Position numbers and translations under genes: made by a program. DNA of 64,000 nt from Hofstenia miamia (taxonomy: Eukaryota; Xenacoelomorpha; Acoela), in NCBI GenBank assembly GCA_004352715.1, contig SCFE01000029.1:2071006-2135005 (forward strand). Reading direction: 5' to 3'. Below the pieces are notes generated by a model, which did no database searches, was not told where the DNA came from, and worked only from the letters and a program-made list of their open reading frames with translations. Of this stretch, positions 35,170 through 48,200 are shown one piece after another; position 1 is the stretch's first letter; the number at the start of each line of letters is the position of its first letter.

Positions 35170-36291
35170 TCATCTGTTCATGGAGCTATAACTTGGAGAG
35201 CTGCTTGGATCACATAAACTGATTGATTGATCCAAAATCACTGGGATCTCCCTGGCTTTATTGACATGATGCATGTAGATTCCAATTATAACCACTCCTA
35301 AAGCTATGAGAGACAAACCATCCTTCAAGAAATGAACGGTGAATCGCTCTTCAATGTACAACCACACAAAGAACGTAATCATTGTCGATGTAACATTCAC
35401 ATAAAGCGAATAATTCGTTCCTTGCTTATATGAAGTTACTGCAAGAACAGTGAGTGTGTGCATTATGATTGTTAATGTGTACACTAATCCAATAATTAAG
35501 TAAAACTTAATGTCATCATCACCGAGATGACAGATGATATATTCCAAATCGGAGATGATACTTTTCTCTCGTCTGAACATGTTCACTCCCCAAAGAATTA
35601 AGATGCTAAACACTAGCGCGTACAACACTGTTCTGAAGTATTGATAAACGTAGTCATGGAAACCGTTTACGAAATAACATTTTCGTGCATAAATTTCTTG
35701 TTGTATTAAATTGCAGGCAATTGGAATTTGTCCAAGAATGAACAGCAGTGTCCAATATATTCCGGGTTCTATATTGTCTTCGTTGGCTAGTGCATATCCA
35801 AACCAAATCATTGTAGCTAGTATTATACCAGTTAATATAAGGAAGGCTCCAGAAATTTTCCAGAAGGAGTTAAAGTTTTTAAAAACAATTTTTCTTAACA
35901 CCATTAATGTTGGAATGAGAATTTGGGGAATGATTGCTTGTAAATGAGGTGGAGTGCGATCAGGTCTACCACTAATGAATATTAGTGCACCGTTTACACT
36001 TATCCAAAACCCTGCAATCACTGAATGGATGTCGTCACTCCACTTTGGCCGTTCTTCGCTTAAATTGCTTGCTGAATCATAAAAGTATGTGATAGGAAAC
36101 GTCAGCAACGCAATGATTGCGTAGAAAATTACCACAAAGAAATTGGTTACCACAAAAGATTCAAGTGGGTTTATGGAGATGCTATCTACCTTTATGCCTA
36201 GCCACAACGATCTTGTCAATGTGGTGCCGCTCAGAGCTATGAACTCTGTGACCGCTACCAAAAGAATCGTCTGCTCATTGAGAGGTTTCAT
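35170..36291 (-). CDS. CRT-like / drug-metabolite-transporter-fold membrane protein, single exon
   Basis: 373 residues, uninterrupted, ATG at 36289-36291. Hydrophobic segments fall near residues 8-30, 45-70, 88-107, 116-137, 147-167, 179-200, 219-238, 261-285, 294-312 and 321-343, ten in all, as in the drug/metabolite transporter superfamily. The stretch FISGRPDRTPPHLQAIIPQI through LIPTLMVLRKIVFK and KISGAFLILTGIIL, followed by LLFILGQIPIACNLIQQEIY, follows the pattern of chloroquine-resistance-transporter-like (CRT-like) proteins: polar turn then a Gln-x-x-x-Pro helix, and Q-x-P with an E at the helix end. CRT-like proteins export amino acids or peptides from acidic vacuoles, so a lysosomal or vacuolar site is a guess. 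N- and C-termini are short and cytosolic in type. No intron is visible, unlike the other two genes. SLC35F-type transporters are the main alternative. Confidence 0.65.
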   Translation of the reverse strand: MKPLNEQTILLVAVTEFIALSGTTLTRSLWLGIKVDSISINPLESFVVTNFFVVIFYAIIALLTFPITYFYDSASNLSEERPKWSDDIHSVIAGFWISVNGALIFISGRPDRTPPHLQAIIPQILIPTLMVLRKIVFKNFNSFWKISGAFLILTGIILATMIWFGYALANEDNIEPGIYWTLLFILGQIPIACNLIQQEIYARKCYFVNGFHDYVYQYFRTVLYALVFSILILWGVNMFRREKSIISDLEYIICHLGDDDIKFYLIIGLVYTLTIIMHTLTVLAVTSYKQGTNYSLYVNVTSTMITFFVWLYIEERFTVHFLKDGLSLIALGVVIIGIYMHHVNKAREIPVILDQSISLCDPSSSPSYSSMNR

Positions 36292-36383
36292 TTCATAATA
36301 ATATTGTATGACGTAAGGATATCCGCTTGGATTCTTGTTGTTATTTTCAGCAAATGAGAATTGTTTACAATTGTCACTTTCAT

Positions 36384-36809
36384 TTATTGTACTAGTCTAC
36401 AGTACATAATTGCAATTACGCATTTTCTTACAATTTCTATATATATATATATATATANTAAATGAGGTGGAGTGCGATCAGGTCTACCACTAATGAATAT
36501 TAGTGCACCGTTTACACTTATCCAAAACCCTGCAATCACTGAATGGATGTCGTCACTCCACTTTGGCCGTTCTTCGCTTAAATTGCTTGCTGAATCATAA
36601 AAGTATGTGATAGGAAACGTCAGCAACGCAATGATTGCGTAGAAAATTACCACAAAGAAATTGGTTACCACAAAAGATTCAAGTGGGTTTATGGAGATGC
36701 TATCTACCTTTATGCCTAGCCACAACGATCTTGTCAATGTGGTGCCGCTCAGAGCTATGAACTCTGTGACCGCTACCAAAAGAATCGTCTGCTCATTGAG
36801 AGGTTTCAT
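36384..36809 (-). other. duplicate of the CRT-like N-terminus (probable assembly artefact)
   Basis: Positions 36459-36975 repeat 35941-36457 without a difference I can see, including upstream sequence and the terminal (TA)n. The two copies are joined by a single N at 36458. The reading frame repeats residues 1-117 and then runs into the TA tract. Perfect identity plus an N join points to an unmerged contig or allele rather than a second gene. Confidence 0.8.
36438..36457. repeat. (TA)n microsatellite at the duplication join
   Basis: Short TA tract ending at the N; recurs at 36956-36979 in the second copy. Confidence 0.9.
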
Positions 36810-36979
36810 TTCATAATAATATTGTATGACGTAAGGATATCCGCTTGGATTCTTGTTGTTATTTTCAGCAAATGAGAATTGTTTACAATTGTCACTTTCA
36901 TTTATTGTACTAGTCTACAGTACATAATTGCAATTACGCATTTTCTTACAATTTCTATATATATATATATATATATATA

Positions 36980-37702
36980 AAAGTATAAATTTGTATTTTT
37001 TCCTTATTAAGTTACATTTATGGAACAGCCAATTTCCTTTAATTTAAAAGTTGCTGAACAATGTCACATGGATAAAATATTTTACTGCAGCATTTACAAT
37101 AATATCAGATGGTTAATGGTTACAGACATTAATGAGTGTATCAACAATGTATGATATTTTATTTAGGAAACTTAGCAGGCGTTGTAATTTGCGCCACGTC
37201 GTGAAACTTGCCAGATAGTTATTAGAAGTTGGCCGTTATGCTCAAAATGAAGTTCAATACTCATTGCATTATGTTATGCTTCATTTGATAAATATTTTTT
37301 AAAATGAAATTTTTTTGGAAATCGTTTACAGGAATTGTGAAAATACGATTACATAATCATAGTACATGTAATCAATTTGTGTGAATCTACTAAAAATTTG
37401 ATACCAAGTATTTTGTGTAGAATAGCAATCGTTTAGTAACGAATCGGTTTATTTTAAATTTAATTGGAAGGAAAAGGAAAAATTTTACAATTGTTTTGTT
37501 CTAGTTATATTCCATTGCAATCGATTCCTTAATAAACCACAGTGAGCAGGACATTGAAAAAAAATTTAGAATGATACGACTGAAAAAAAGTGTCTTGTGA
37601 TTTGTACTACTATGAACATAGAACAAAAAGCTGCTGTGATACGAGTAAGAATTTTATTATTACAGCAGTTATCTCTTAATTAGTAAGTCAATTGTTAGCT
37701 AA
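36980..37702. other. AT-rich non-coding stretch
   Basis: Upstream of the CRT-like gene; no gene or clear promoter motif seen. Confidence 0.4.
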
Positions 37703-38035
37703 AGGTGTGTTCCCACTATCGACTTTTATCATCTGTCAAGAAATCGGTGATAAAAGTCGATAGTGTGAACACTCTATCTGCTTTTTTATCGGCTGATAAA
37801 AGTCGATAGTCTGAACGCTCCATCCGATTTTTTGGCAAAACAGCCAGATTACTGTCATCTGATAATTTATCAGCTGATAAAAGTCGATAGTCTGAACGGT
37901 ACTAAAACTAGTCGAATAGCTACTTGAAACTAATTGCTTACTTCTCAAGTAGGGAACAGACTTCCAAAACGTAAATTATTGTCNTGCATTTTCGATTAAA
38001 ATCTGCTGATAAAAGTCGATAGTGGGAACACACCT
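37703..38035. mobile_element. PIF/Harbinger-like MITE, composite, with TAA target duplication
   Basis: Both outer ends read AGGTGTGTTCCCACTATCGA inward and continue CTTTTATC, as perfect inverted repeats. TAA flanks both sides (37700-37702 and 38036-38038). Inside, 37703 to about 37904 is a full copy of the 23.4-kb family ending in the other end type (AGTACCGTTCAGACTATCGA inverted). A further stretch, containing an N at 37984, then carries the second outer end, so the structure looks like two copies nested or a composite. The motif GATAAAAGTCGATAGT occurs four or more times. The open frames over it are translations of the repeat. Confidence 0.7.
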
Positions 38036-39031
38036 TAAGAGGCATATTGCTTTGTAATTCATGTTATATTTGTATTAATCATGCTTTTCTATTATTCTTA
38101 TTCGTTAATAAAAGGCACATGTCTAATTTATTGTAACATTACCTAATTATTTTATTAATTGTAACAAAATTGATGTCAATGACAGCATATCAATATCTGC
38201 TATACTGATAAATTAGTAACTGATGGCGACAATTTGTTGTGCAACCTCCGCCCCCATCATCTTGGATAGCTACGCCCCTGAATTACAACATTATTCCAAT
38301 TTTAGCAATTTTTCGATATCTACAAGTTAACGTCGTTAAATACAATGCAATTTTAACTCACCTCTTAAAAATATTACGTTTATTTACTATGACACTCACT
38401 AATCGGTAAAAATTATAATAAAATTTGTTAAATATGTATATAATTCAAATAATTTATTCACCTCAAAATGTATTCAATTTCCTGTCAAAAATGAGTGTAT
38501 TTACTATGGACATTTTGGTACATTTGCCACTAGTTAGACTACATCTCATTAATCATTTTTTACCTTGATTTCAAATTTGCGCTTTATATTTTCCTCTTCT
38601 ACTTTTTTGAAATTGTGTCGTTGTTTAATGCCATCTATTGATGGAAATTATACTTTTAGATATTTTAATATTTTTTGAGATTTTAAGTAGTTACTTGAAT
38701 GCTCTTACCAGCATGAAATAAACATTTTATTCTGATTTTTCAATATTATTTTACCAATCATATCATCTAGTATTTTTTTAATGTATCATAACAAATTAAT
38801 AATAAACGTAATAGTTTTTTTACAGTACATTAGATTCTACCATTTTTTAACATAGGTATGTTGTTTCTCTGAAACATTGTACAATTTATGACAACTAATC
38901 AACTACCAAACTTCTTATTGGAACATGCTTGCGGGTAGTTGGGCTAGCTCGAAGATCTGCCGAAAAACAAGTAATGTTGTGGTGCTACATAGTACCGTAA
39001 TGTTTCACCAAACTGAAACCAAATTCAATGG

Positions 39032-39034
<3 letters not shown>
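38036..39034. other. AT-rich stretch with a hAT-like terminal sequence
   Basis: At 38264-38280 the reverse strand reads CAGGGGCGTAGCTATCC, a common hAT-type end. No opposite end or 8-bp duplication was found, so it is a solo remnant. No gene supported. Confidence 0.4.
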
Positions 39035-39066
<32 letters not shown>

Positions 39067-39258
39067 NNNNNNNNNNNNNNNNNNNNNNNNNNNNNNNNNN
39101 NNNNNNNNNNNNNNNNNNNNNNNNNNNNNNNNNNNNNNNNNNNNNNNNNNNNNNNNNNNNNNNNNNNNNNNNNNNNNNNNNNNNNNNNNNNNNNNNNNNN
39201 NNNNNNNNNNNNNNNNNNNNNNNNNNNNNNNNNNNNNNNNNNNNNNNNNNNNNNNNNN

Positions 39259-39288
<30 letters not shown>
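39035..39288. repeat. (TA)n tract with assembly gap 39067-39258
   Basis: Pure TA on both sides of 192 N; long open frames across it are artefacts. Confidence 0.95.
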
Positions 39289-39290
<2 letters not shown>

Positions 39291-41304
39291 TGCGTGCTAA
39301 TATTGTTATTTAGTAAACACGATCAAAGGTTAGGCCGCTTCCGTGAGAGGAAATAATATGACTTTAGCTGAAGTTCAAATATAATAGTAGAGAAACCTTC
39401 TGAAAAGGTTTAAAGTTGATGACATACTCATTTAAAAGTTCATGAACTTTAAACATACTTCTTTGATGTTCTCTCACACCGTTCATATATGTGATTACTT
39501 AGTGTTTTTTCTTCCATATTCTTAGGAAGCCATGTACAATTTGTCTTTTAACTTTTAAATATACGTTAGTTTGTTATGGAGAACCTTCAACAAATTCAGA
39601 TATTATTACATTTATCATGAAAAAATATTTTTAATGAATGGTACTTTCATCTAATACACTGTAATTTTATAACTTCAATTAGTGTTGAGTTCACCTGCAC
39701 TTTAGGCCTGACTTGATTCTGTATCAAAGCTGACCTGATTTAAGCCTATTTAATCCTGATGCAAATAGAGAGAGAGAGGAATTATATTTCGCCTTTTTGT
39801 TTACTCTGTTTTTGATATAAATATCAGGTGGTTTAGGTATTAACCCTACGTCGCCTATGATTACTTTAAATGCACAAACCGTTTTTTCAACATTCTTAGA
39901 CAATTTTCTCCAAGCCTATTAAGAAATCTGTGAATTCTGAAATTTGGATTTATCTATTGGTAAGTGTACTCCCCTCTTGTGGTGAAAATTTGTGATAAAA
40001 AAGTATGCCTCGATTTGAATGGAGATACAAATTTTCAGAAACTTTCACATTCTTCTTGTACCTAACCTAATGCTCAGTTAATAAAACGGCAGCAACAACT
40101 GGTCTCAAATATTTTGTTTTTTGTAATTAAACTACGCATGTCCCGTCCATGTGCGCTGTGTGAATTATGGGTGAAAATTAAAGAAATGATTTTCATATTT
40201 TTTGATATCTATGTTATTCAGTGAGTTATGAGCGTCTAAATATTTATTATAGAAGCCATCACAAATTGTAAAAAATGAGACCTGGGCAGTTAAATGTTAC
40301 GAGATTAGGGGACATAAACATTTCATTAAGTAAACAGGTTGATCTTAACATTGGTTTGAAACTCAGTCATAAATTAACAGAACTAGGCCCCTGCGAGTTG
40401 ACATTTTTAAGTTTGATTCGAGTTGGAACCCTAAATCGCGAGTTCGAGTTTGGTTACAAATATATTTAAACTTATGTTTCTCCTTCGACTAAACTAGATT
40501 AATTTACAACAGAAATATATACAACATGCTAAACTAAATGTGAAAACCCAAGCTTGATGGTTCGCAATTTGAGATAAATAGTAAAATTTCGATGGATTTT
40601 TAGAAATTTCAGTTAAAAATTAAAAAAAATTATCCCATTTAAACTAATATCCAGTTGGTTTCGAGTGCTCGAATTTCGAGCACACAGGGCCGTAAACAAA
40701 ACATTTGCTATTAGGCATCACGCACACTGGTGATTTTTAACAAAAAACAAAGGTTTTCTTCATGTCAGCACTCACTATCAGTTAAATTTAAAAATTTCGC
40801 GATGATTACACTGTGACAAATTATATTGTACATAGATTTTTAATTGATGTACGCGCACTGTTTAAACCGCACTGTTTTTTGAAAACCTAAACTTTTGCAT
40901 TCGTTATCAAGTTTTTATTTGTTTTTTAATATTTTTCCGTCCTTTTAGTACATTGTAAAACTAATTGTTACATAATTATTATGATAATTACTGTACTTTT
41001 CGATATCTACCAATACATGTTGAAAATGTCTACGCAAAATTTAGTTGTTAATAATATACATTTTTCAAAACAAAACTTTGTCATATTAAGTAAATGTATT
41101 ACATTTTTGATATTTGAAAAATATGTTTCTTAAAAAAGATTGAGAAGCACTGGTCTAAGCTTTAACCATAACATTTTTTCAAGAGTTTCACTTAGGGAAC
41201 TTGTATTCTTTTTAAAAGGACAAAGTATTTTTTCCACAGTTTAAATTAATTTTCTCCAAATTTGCGATCGAACTTATTATTGAACATTTGTTCTATGGCG
41301 TATT
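39289..41304. other. non-coding stretch with old dispersed repeats
   Basis: No gene supported. 39890-39990 resembles 11240-11340 (CTCCAAGCC..TTAAGAAA). 40130-40310 is a minus-strand copy of the ACGCTYATARCTC repeat family. GTGCTCGAATTTCGAGCAC at 40668-40686 is a perfect palindrome around one central base and lies next to other CTCGA words. Confidence 0.4.
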
Positions 41305-41312
41305 GGTGTGAC

Positions 41313-41554
41313 CATAACGGATCTAGAAATTCTCAAACGTGTGGGCGGTTTGATATATTTTTGAGTTTAAAATAGATTACTTAAATAACAATGGAGTACT
41401 GAATTACAAAATGATCTGATTAACAGCAGTATTTCATTTTTAATAAATGCGTAACTTTATAATGTTAAAATTATAACTTGCGCATCCACTTATCGCAGTT
41501 TAAGTGGAGGAGGGGGCGCCTGTAATCCCCGCCCACGCCCTAAATCCGTCTCTG
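41313..41554. mobile_element. hAT-type MITE, 242 bp, with 8-bp target duplication
   Basis: GGTGTGAC stands immediately on both sides (41305-41312 and 41555-41562). The ends are CA...TG and inverted: left CATAACGGATCTAGAAATT, right (reverse strand) CAGAGACGGATTTAGGGCG, sharing ACGGATYTAG, and both reach a GTGGGCGG box. The 8-bp duplication and CA...TG ends fit the hAT superfamily. There is no coding sequence, so it is non-autonomous. Confidence 0.75.
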
Positions 41555-42031
41555 GGTGTGACTGAAGTACTTAAAAACTTTGTTTTTTTCTTTAACCCTT
41601 TGCCGGGCACATTTTCGAAAACATGGGAATAATGGTACAGTAATAACGGATAAAACACTCATCTTTATATTGTCAAAAACATGTGCTTTTTCTTCGAAAT
41701 TCAGCAACATGGTGGTCGGGGAAGAAATGTAAATTGAAATACTTCATGTAAGCGAAGTATAACGTCTTCAGCGATTTTTAAAAGGCTTCACAGTCGAGTT
41801 AATCTATTTGTTGCCATATGGCAACAATGCCCGGTAAAGGGTTAAGAAATTCGATTTTTTAAAAATTTTTCAATCATATCTATATGTAGTGTTCAGGTAA
41901 TCAGGGTCCATGGAAGGAACAACTAATCTCGACGGCGAAACCCTATATACTGTGGTGAGTTATGAGTGTATAAATTTTTTTCATACAATTTGCAAAATTC
42001 TGTGAAATCAACATGTATTTATACGTTTTGA

Positions 42032-42168
42032 ACCCCCCCCCCCCCNNNNNNNNNNNNNNNNNNNNNNNNNNNNNNNNNNNNNNNNNNNNNNNNNNNNNNN
42101 NNNNNNNNNNNNNNNNNNNNNNNNNNNNNNNNNNNNNNNNNNNNNNNNNNNNNNCCCCCCCCCCCCCG
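42032..42168. repeat. poly-C tract around an assembly gap (42046-42154)
   Basis: Runs of C on both sides of 109 N; the gap is probably a homopolymer or G/C-rich repeat. The frame crossing it is an artefact. Confidence 0.9.
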
Positions 42169-45100
42169 TGCGTGCATCATGTTGTTAGTGACTTCATGGC
42201 AACACCTTTTAATCCAAGGAATAGACTGCGGGTTGACAGCAATTTGGCCTCAATTTACTTTATTAATCTTTTAATAAACATTCTAAGTTATTGAAAAATG
42301 ACATAAAAATGTTTTTGAAAATTTTTCAAAGAGTAACCTAAGAGCCCTATTAAGGTTAATGGTGTTTAATTCTTCACACGTTCCCACTTAAAAAATTGTT
42401 TTTGTCACTGTAATTGACTTATTTTATTTCCACACAAGAGGGCGTTCTAGACTGCGAATTCCCTTGAAATTACAAGCTATAAACTAAATTGAGACATTAT
42501 GCACAAAAAGTTCCTCTCACAAAATTATGGCACATACTTCTTCAATCACTTTTGGAACCGGATATCAAGAAGCTTAGGAACTTACACCAAGCCCATCCTT
42601 CCCACTAGAGACTAGAATTAGATAAACATTAATATGTGTTCATTCGTTCTTACTTTTTTTGCCAAGAGGGCGTTTGATATTCAGTAAGTTATTCACAATG
42701 GCGCTATTAGAGAAAAGCTTGGGAAGCACTGGTATAGACTATGTATTGAAAATTCGTTAAAAAAATTTATTGAATTATTTGCTGGAATAGTATCTAACTA
42801 ATGTAACACGTGCTCTACCATATCTCAAGTTGGTAATTTTACATGGTTTGAATGTAATAATTTACGAGGGTGTATCGTGTTTGCGTTTGCTGTATTTTCT
42901 ATTAAATTTTTGTTATCACTGTATGTCATTTATATAGACATTGCCATTTGTATGTATTCGCATATCCTTTTCCTCTTTATTCGATTAGAAATCACCAAGT
43001 TATCAAACACAAAATTTGTTTAATGTCAAGTTATGTGTATGCTCGTTACTTCTAAAATTTGAAACCTTTGGACTGAGCATTTAATTGATTTGATTGTTGG
43101 AATTTTTCAATGACATTCAAATCTCTTCCTTGGTTTAAATTGATTTTGTTGTTTTCTGGATAGTTGCTAAACTACATTTTCAAATGAATTTTATTTTTAG
43201 CGTCTTTTACATTTGCTCTCTTAGTGCGTGGATGATATTCAACTCAGCATGCATAAGTAATTTATAATTTGTTGGAATGGGAAACTTCACTACCACACTA
43301 CTGACAACTGTCAACATCGAGGTTGACGTCGTGGTCAAAGCATTAATTCCCATTATGCCCTATTACCGTTCTGTTTGCTCTTTTTAGCTTTTTAAAATTT
43401 CTTTTGGTAATAAAATTTTGGGAAGATCATGTAATCAACAATCACATAATAGGGCATAAATTATAGTTTTTCGAACAATATTTAACATTTGGATACATTT
43501 TATTTATAACTTCAACATAAGTTAAAATGGAATTGTTAAAGAATATTTTACTGAAAAATTTTTTCAAAAAATTGAATGGGATTGTTTTTTTGACAAAGTG
43601 GCACAGGAACATTGAGTGGTAAGTTGGCATATGAGACCATTTTGCTGTTCATTTTTTTGATAGTCACAGATGGTCTCTTTTTATGAAATCCAATTGATTT
43701 TGATTTGAATTTCCTTCTGTTTTTAAGTAAATAACCGTTAATTGCGGGTAGATAAATAACGCGTTTCATTTGATGTTACACCAATTACATGATTAAACAT
43801 TGTTTGATTTTCGGTAACTACACTATTCGTGATAAGGGAAAGTTTATGATAGTTAGTTTGAATTTGTCTCACAATGAGACATGTTTGAAGAACACTATCT
43901 ATTTTGACTAATCGTGAGGCGCCAGTTTCAATAGTGTAAAAAATATTAAGTCATTTGTTATTCAGAAAATTGTGTAAATTTTTTATCATTACTTTGTCAA
44001 TAATTTACATTTCAACACTCAATAATTAATACGTTTGTTCTGCTGCTTTGGCTACACTTATAATGTTCTTCTATTTAAAAATTTGTTTAATAATTTCAGT
44101 GAATTTTACTCTCAATTTATAATTACGTTAAAATAGTTTCGACACCTGAGGCAAGAATGTCTATATATGAATTAATTTTTGCAATTTTAGATTACTTAGA
44201 TTTGCATCTATTTATGCTAATTTCCTATTAGTGACATTTGATGTCAATTTCAGTTGCGCTGAGCGCTTATTAGTAAAGAATGCTTTGATTTCCCGCTTTT
44301 TTCAATTCTTGGAGTTATTTTCATAGCGTCGTGAATTGATGTCAATCTTTTACCCAATTTCTAACCTAATTGGTGATGATAAATGTCAAAGTGCCAATAA
44401 CCATTTAAATTTCTAGAACAACGAAGTTGCTTAATGTACAGCTGGTATATTTCATTTTATATTAGTTTATTGAAATAAAATCGTAAAGTTTTCAAATGAT
44501 TTTTCAATTTGCTTAATAGGGTTTTATTGCTTGAAAATGGAAAACATTAACGTCTTTTGAGCTTCTAATCGCTCAATATTTCCTTGGCAATTACAAATAT
44601 GAAGGCGTTTCATCTATCTTAAGCGATGTTTTTATATCTAATTGATGTTTTCCGGCCCACCCAACTCTTTCTTTTGTAAGACCATACTCATTAGTTTATA
44701 TTCATCGAGTTCTTGAAATAATTATGCCTTTTGCATGCAAATATCAACATTGGGCCTTAATTTAGACAATACTGTATTATTTATTTATAAGCATTTCTCA
44801 TAATTGATTGACATAGATATAAGGTTTGATATAATTTTTCACTCTCTAATTATTATACATAACTTCTTTATAAGTAATGTATTTTAAATTAAAAAGCACG
44901 TTATGGATAATATTATAAATTTGCAAAATAGTGATGGTGTTATGGTATTAAGTATCTGATGATCATGGTATAAACCAGGTATATACTTTTGTACATTCTA
45001 CAAAGGATTTGACTTTGCGTTTAGTAAACTATTTAAAGGAAATAACCGGTTTATCTTCTCCTGTAGGTCAACTACTGAGCCAAGAGGTGTCCTTTGAGAA

Positions 45101-45290
45101 TAACTATATCGTAGTTCAACTTTATATATTTGCAATTCAAATAATGTTTTGACAGCGTGTAGCTTTTATCTGAAGCAATATATATTTTGAGGATCAGCAA
45201 TGATTGAAAATATAAAAAGGATTTATTCAATTGCTATTCATAAATAATGTTAATGTCTGGGAAGAGAGAGTGTCATGGAATGAATCGGAT
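42169..45290. other. AT-rich intergenic stretch downstream of the KCTD-like gene
   Basis: No gene supported; open frames are short and Lys/Asn/Phe-rich without domains. Confidence 0.4.
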
Positions 45291-48200
45291 TTAGGTGATA
45301 GTGCGGTAGAAAACGAATTCGTTGTAATGCATCCACCTCGCCTCTTCGTTGTCACCATCTGACCCGCTGGTATGGCTTACCCCACTGGCACAGGAAGTTA
45401 CAAGATTGAATCCCGCATCTTGCAAAGCATCGAATGCTTGTTCAAGAAAAGAATGTTTTAGAAAGAATCGTGCTGTGTATCGATCTCCTTGACCTCCTCT
45501 AAATGCAAACAATTTTAGGTTTTTTCAACAATTTTTTACATGCCTCAATTTAAGGCATAGTTATAACTGAAAATATTCAAATGACACATTTTGAATGATG
45601 AATGTTGTCACACTGTCACAATTTCCACTTTGTTGTTAACCAATCAAAAAATTGTCCAAAACGATTTTTACTCAACTTATTTTGAAGCCATTTTCCAATA
45701 ATTATAAACGCACATGCAATTTAATTGAATTATTACGTAGAATTTAATTTATTCCTAAATTCGCTCTGAAATCGCATAAGGCAGGATGGTAGTTTCTCTT
45801 ACCCCAAAATTATAATTAGGAAGACTACTTGAAGAAACACTGCTCATAGTTTCCATTGTGGTTGATGTACATTTTATTAAAACATTTTTTGTTTTATGCA
45901 AGAGATTGTTAAGTTTGATTGTTTATCAAGAGTAATTCGCCAGTTACCTGTCAGGATCACGTGATTCATTGAGTGTGTCTTTGAATACCTCTCGGCAAAG
46001 TGAAACCCGTCCATGCACAATTATGCGATTTAATTTACGGAATTGAACATCGGCAAGGCCATCTCTTCCAAATGCAAATGTCCCTCTATATCCCACCACA
46101 ATATAGCCACCATTATTTGCTGATGAAATCCCATTTTCCACTTCGCTACTTGCAAGGCCTAAATGTTGTTGAATTATGTCTTTTCAGGAATTGCTATTCG
46201 CAAAATTTTTTGGAAGCACTCCTAGTGTATGCTGTATAACGCAAGTAAACTTATTGCAAATATGCAACTCTTTATTCTCATTAGAATTGGCTTTATTTAT
46301 TATATAATTTTAGTATAATTAGTCAATGTTCGTTGATGTTTTTCTTTTCAGTAGGATTCTGATGGACCCGAATTTTATTAAACGGAATCCTTTTTAGCTC
46401 AGTCCCATGAAATTTTTTGGATACGTAACATGATTTCTATTTTTGTCAAAATTGACAAAAAATTATGAGTAATATTTTGAAATCGATCATGCGGTTTCTT
46501 AATTTCTGGTCTCAGTCTCTTGTAAGTTCCAGACCCACTGAAATATTTTTAAGTCAATACGAACTTGAAAATCAGCATTGTTGGATGACACTGTTTTTGA
46601 TAATCCTTGAAAATAACAAACCGATTCAATTCTTATCCCTAATCCTTCTGGTAATTTTTCAAAATTTGTTATGGTTTCCCCAAATGATTTTAAACGCTTA
46701 TAACTCACGAACTAATAAGATGTTTAAGATCTGAAAACCGTTCGTGATCTGGCTTTGTCTTGTCCAGTTGCGCCTGGACGGAACTCACACAGTTTTTCTT
46801 TAGAAAACACAATATTTCATTGTAGTTGTTGTTCCCATCGACATTGGACCGCCTCACCATCACTAGCTATAGAAAGACTTTGAATCTTTTTACAAACATC
46901 GGATTTCTCAATGAAAATAATTATTTGCAAGCACTTAGGGTACAAGAATAAGTTTTAGCGCAAATCTTCATAATTGCATGATACTCTAAAATAGCGTGAA
47001 TTAATGCCTTAACTAGAGAGCAATTAAGCACTCGTTGTCTTCTGAGTACAACACTGAGTGAACTACCCCAGTAGCAATTTCCAAACCGTGTTGAATAATT
47101 GTATTTGGGAGGAAACAAGCACCTAATTTGCCTCTAGTTAACGCTTTAGTTCACACACTTTTAGAGGATCCTTTTGGAATCACTCCCCTTAGATAAAATT
47201 GTTCAAAAATATGGAAAAACCAAATTGTTATTTAAAAGTAGCGCTAGTAAAAATAGGGTTAACATGTGTTAAGAATCTAGCATTTCAATTAGCTAGGGCG
47301 GCTTCCGCCTAATCGGAATAGCTTTATGCAGGCATTCCCATCGCTTTGGAATTCTTGATCCTCACTACTGAATATGTTGAAGATGATTTCTATTCATGTA
47401 TCTGCTTAAAATGCAAGGAAATCTTAGTTCCCATTGTCGCTGTCAGCGCAAAATCAAATCTCAGAATTGCTGAATATTTGTGACTCTGCTACCGAAATCC
47501 CTCTCGGTAACTTCTGTCATTTATTCAGTGTACAGACGAATTGTAATTTAATTTAACTCGCCCAGAAGCATTTATTCGATTTTTCTGATTTCTTTACTAA
47601 TTGACGAAATGAAATCAAAGTAAAGAAATTACCTGATTTCTTTGAAGGTTTAACTGCATTTGTGAGGAGTGCTAGCTTAGGGCCTCCTGGATTTCCTCTG
47701 GCTTTTTTCACTGATTCTACCAAGCCTGGAAGTCTGTAATAATCGGCCTCCAGCTGCAAGCGGTCTTTTTCCTAAATGCATTTTTAAGTGTACTTACTAA
47801 TAAATAGAAATGTTTTTCTCGCATCACCTACGTTAGTTTTATATGCTGTTCAGTTCTTTACAAGGTTTCTTTGTAATGAATTTCTTTAAGGTCAAACAAA
47901 CCGACTTTTATTTAACTGAAAGTCTTTATAGTCGACTTTTCTCAGCATTTAGTTACATTCAGTGACCTAGTGATCCATCTCATGTTTTCCCATTTGAGAA
48001 TTGTATTCCCTTCTCTTATCTACTCACCGTTGGAAAGAATAATTATTTTTTGCCATCGCGTTTGTTTTATCTGTTAAGAGAACTAATGTACTATTGATAT
48101 ATTTAATGTATTCAATACCCAAAAACAGTCAAGCAATCTCTATTAGTGAACTGTTTCAAGTTGCCATGACAACCATTTTCAAATTTAGTTCTATTAACCT

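Noticed and set aside
36384-36809. A second, truncated CRT-like gene
   Set aside because: Identical to the first copy including upstream DNA and joined by an N; treated as an assembly duplicate.
37736-37948. Open frame with repeated VQTIDFYQ phrase, also echoed at 23399-23635
   Set aside because: The peptide repeat is a translation of the MITE's internal repeats.
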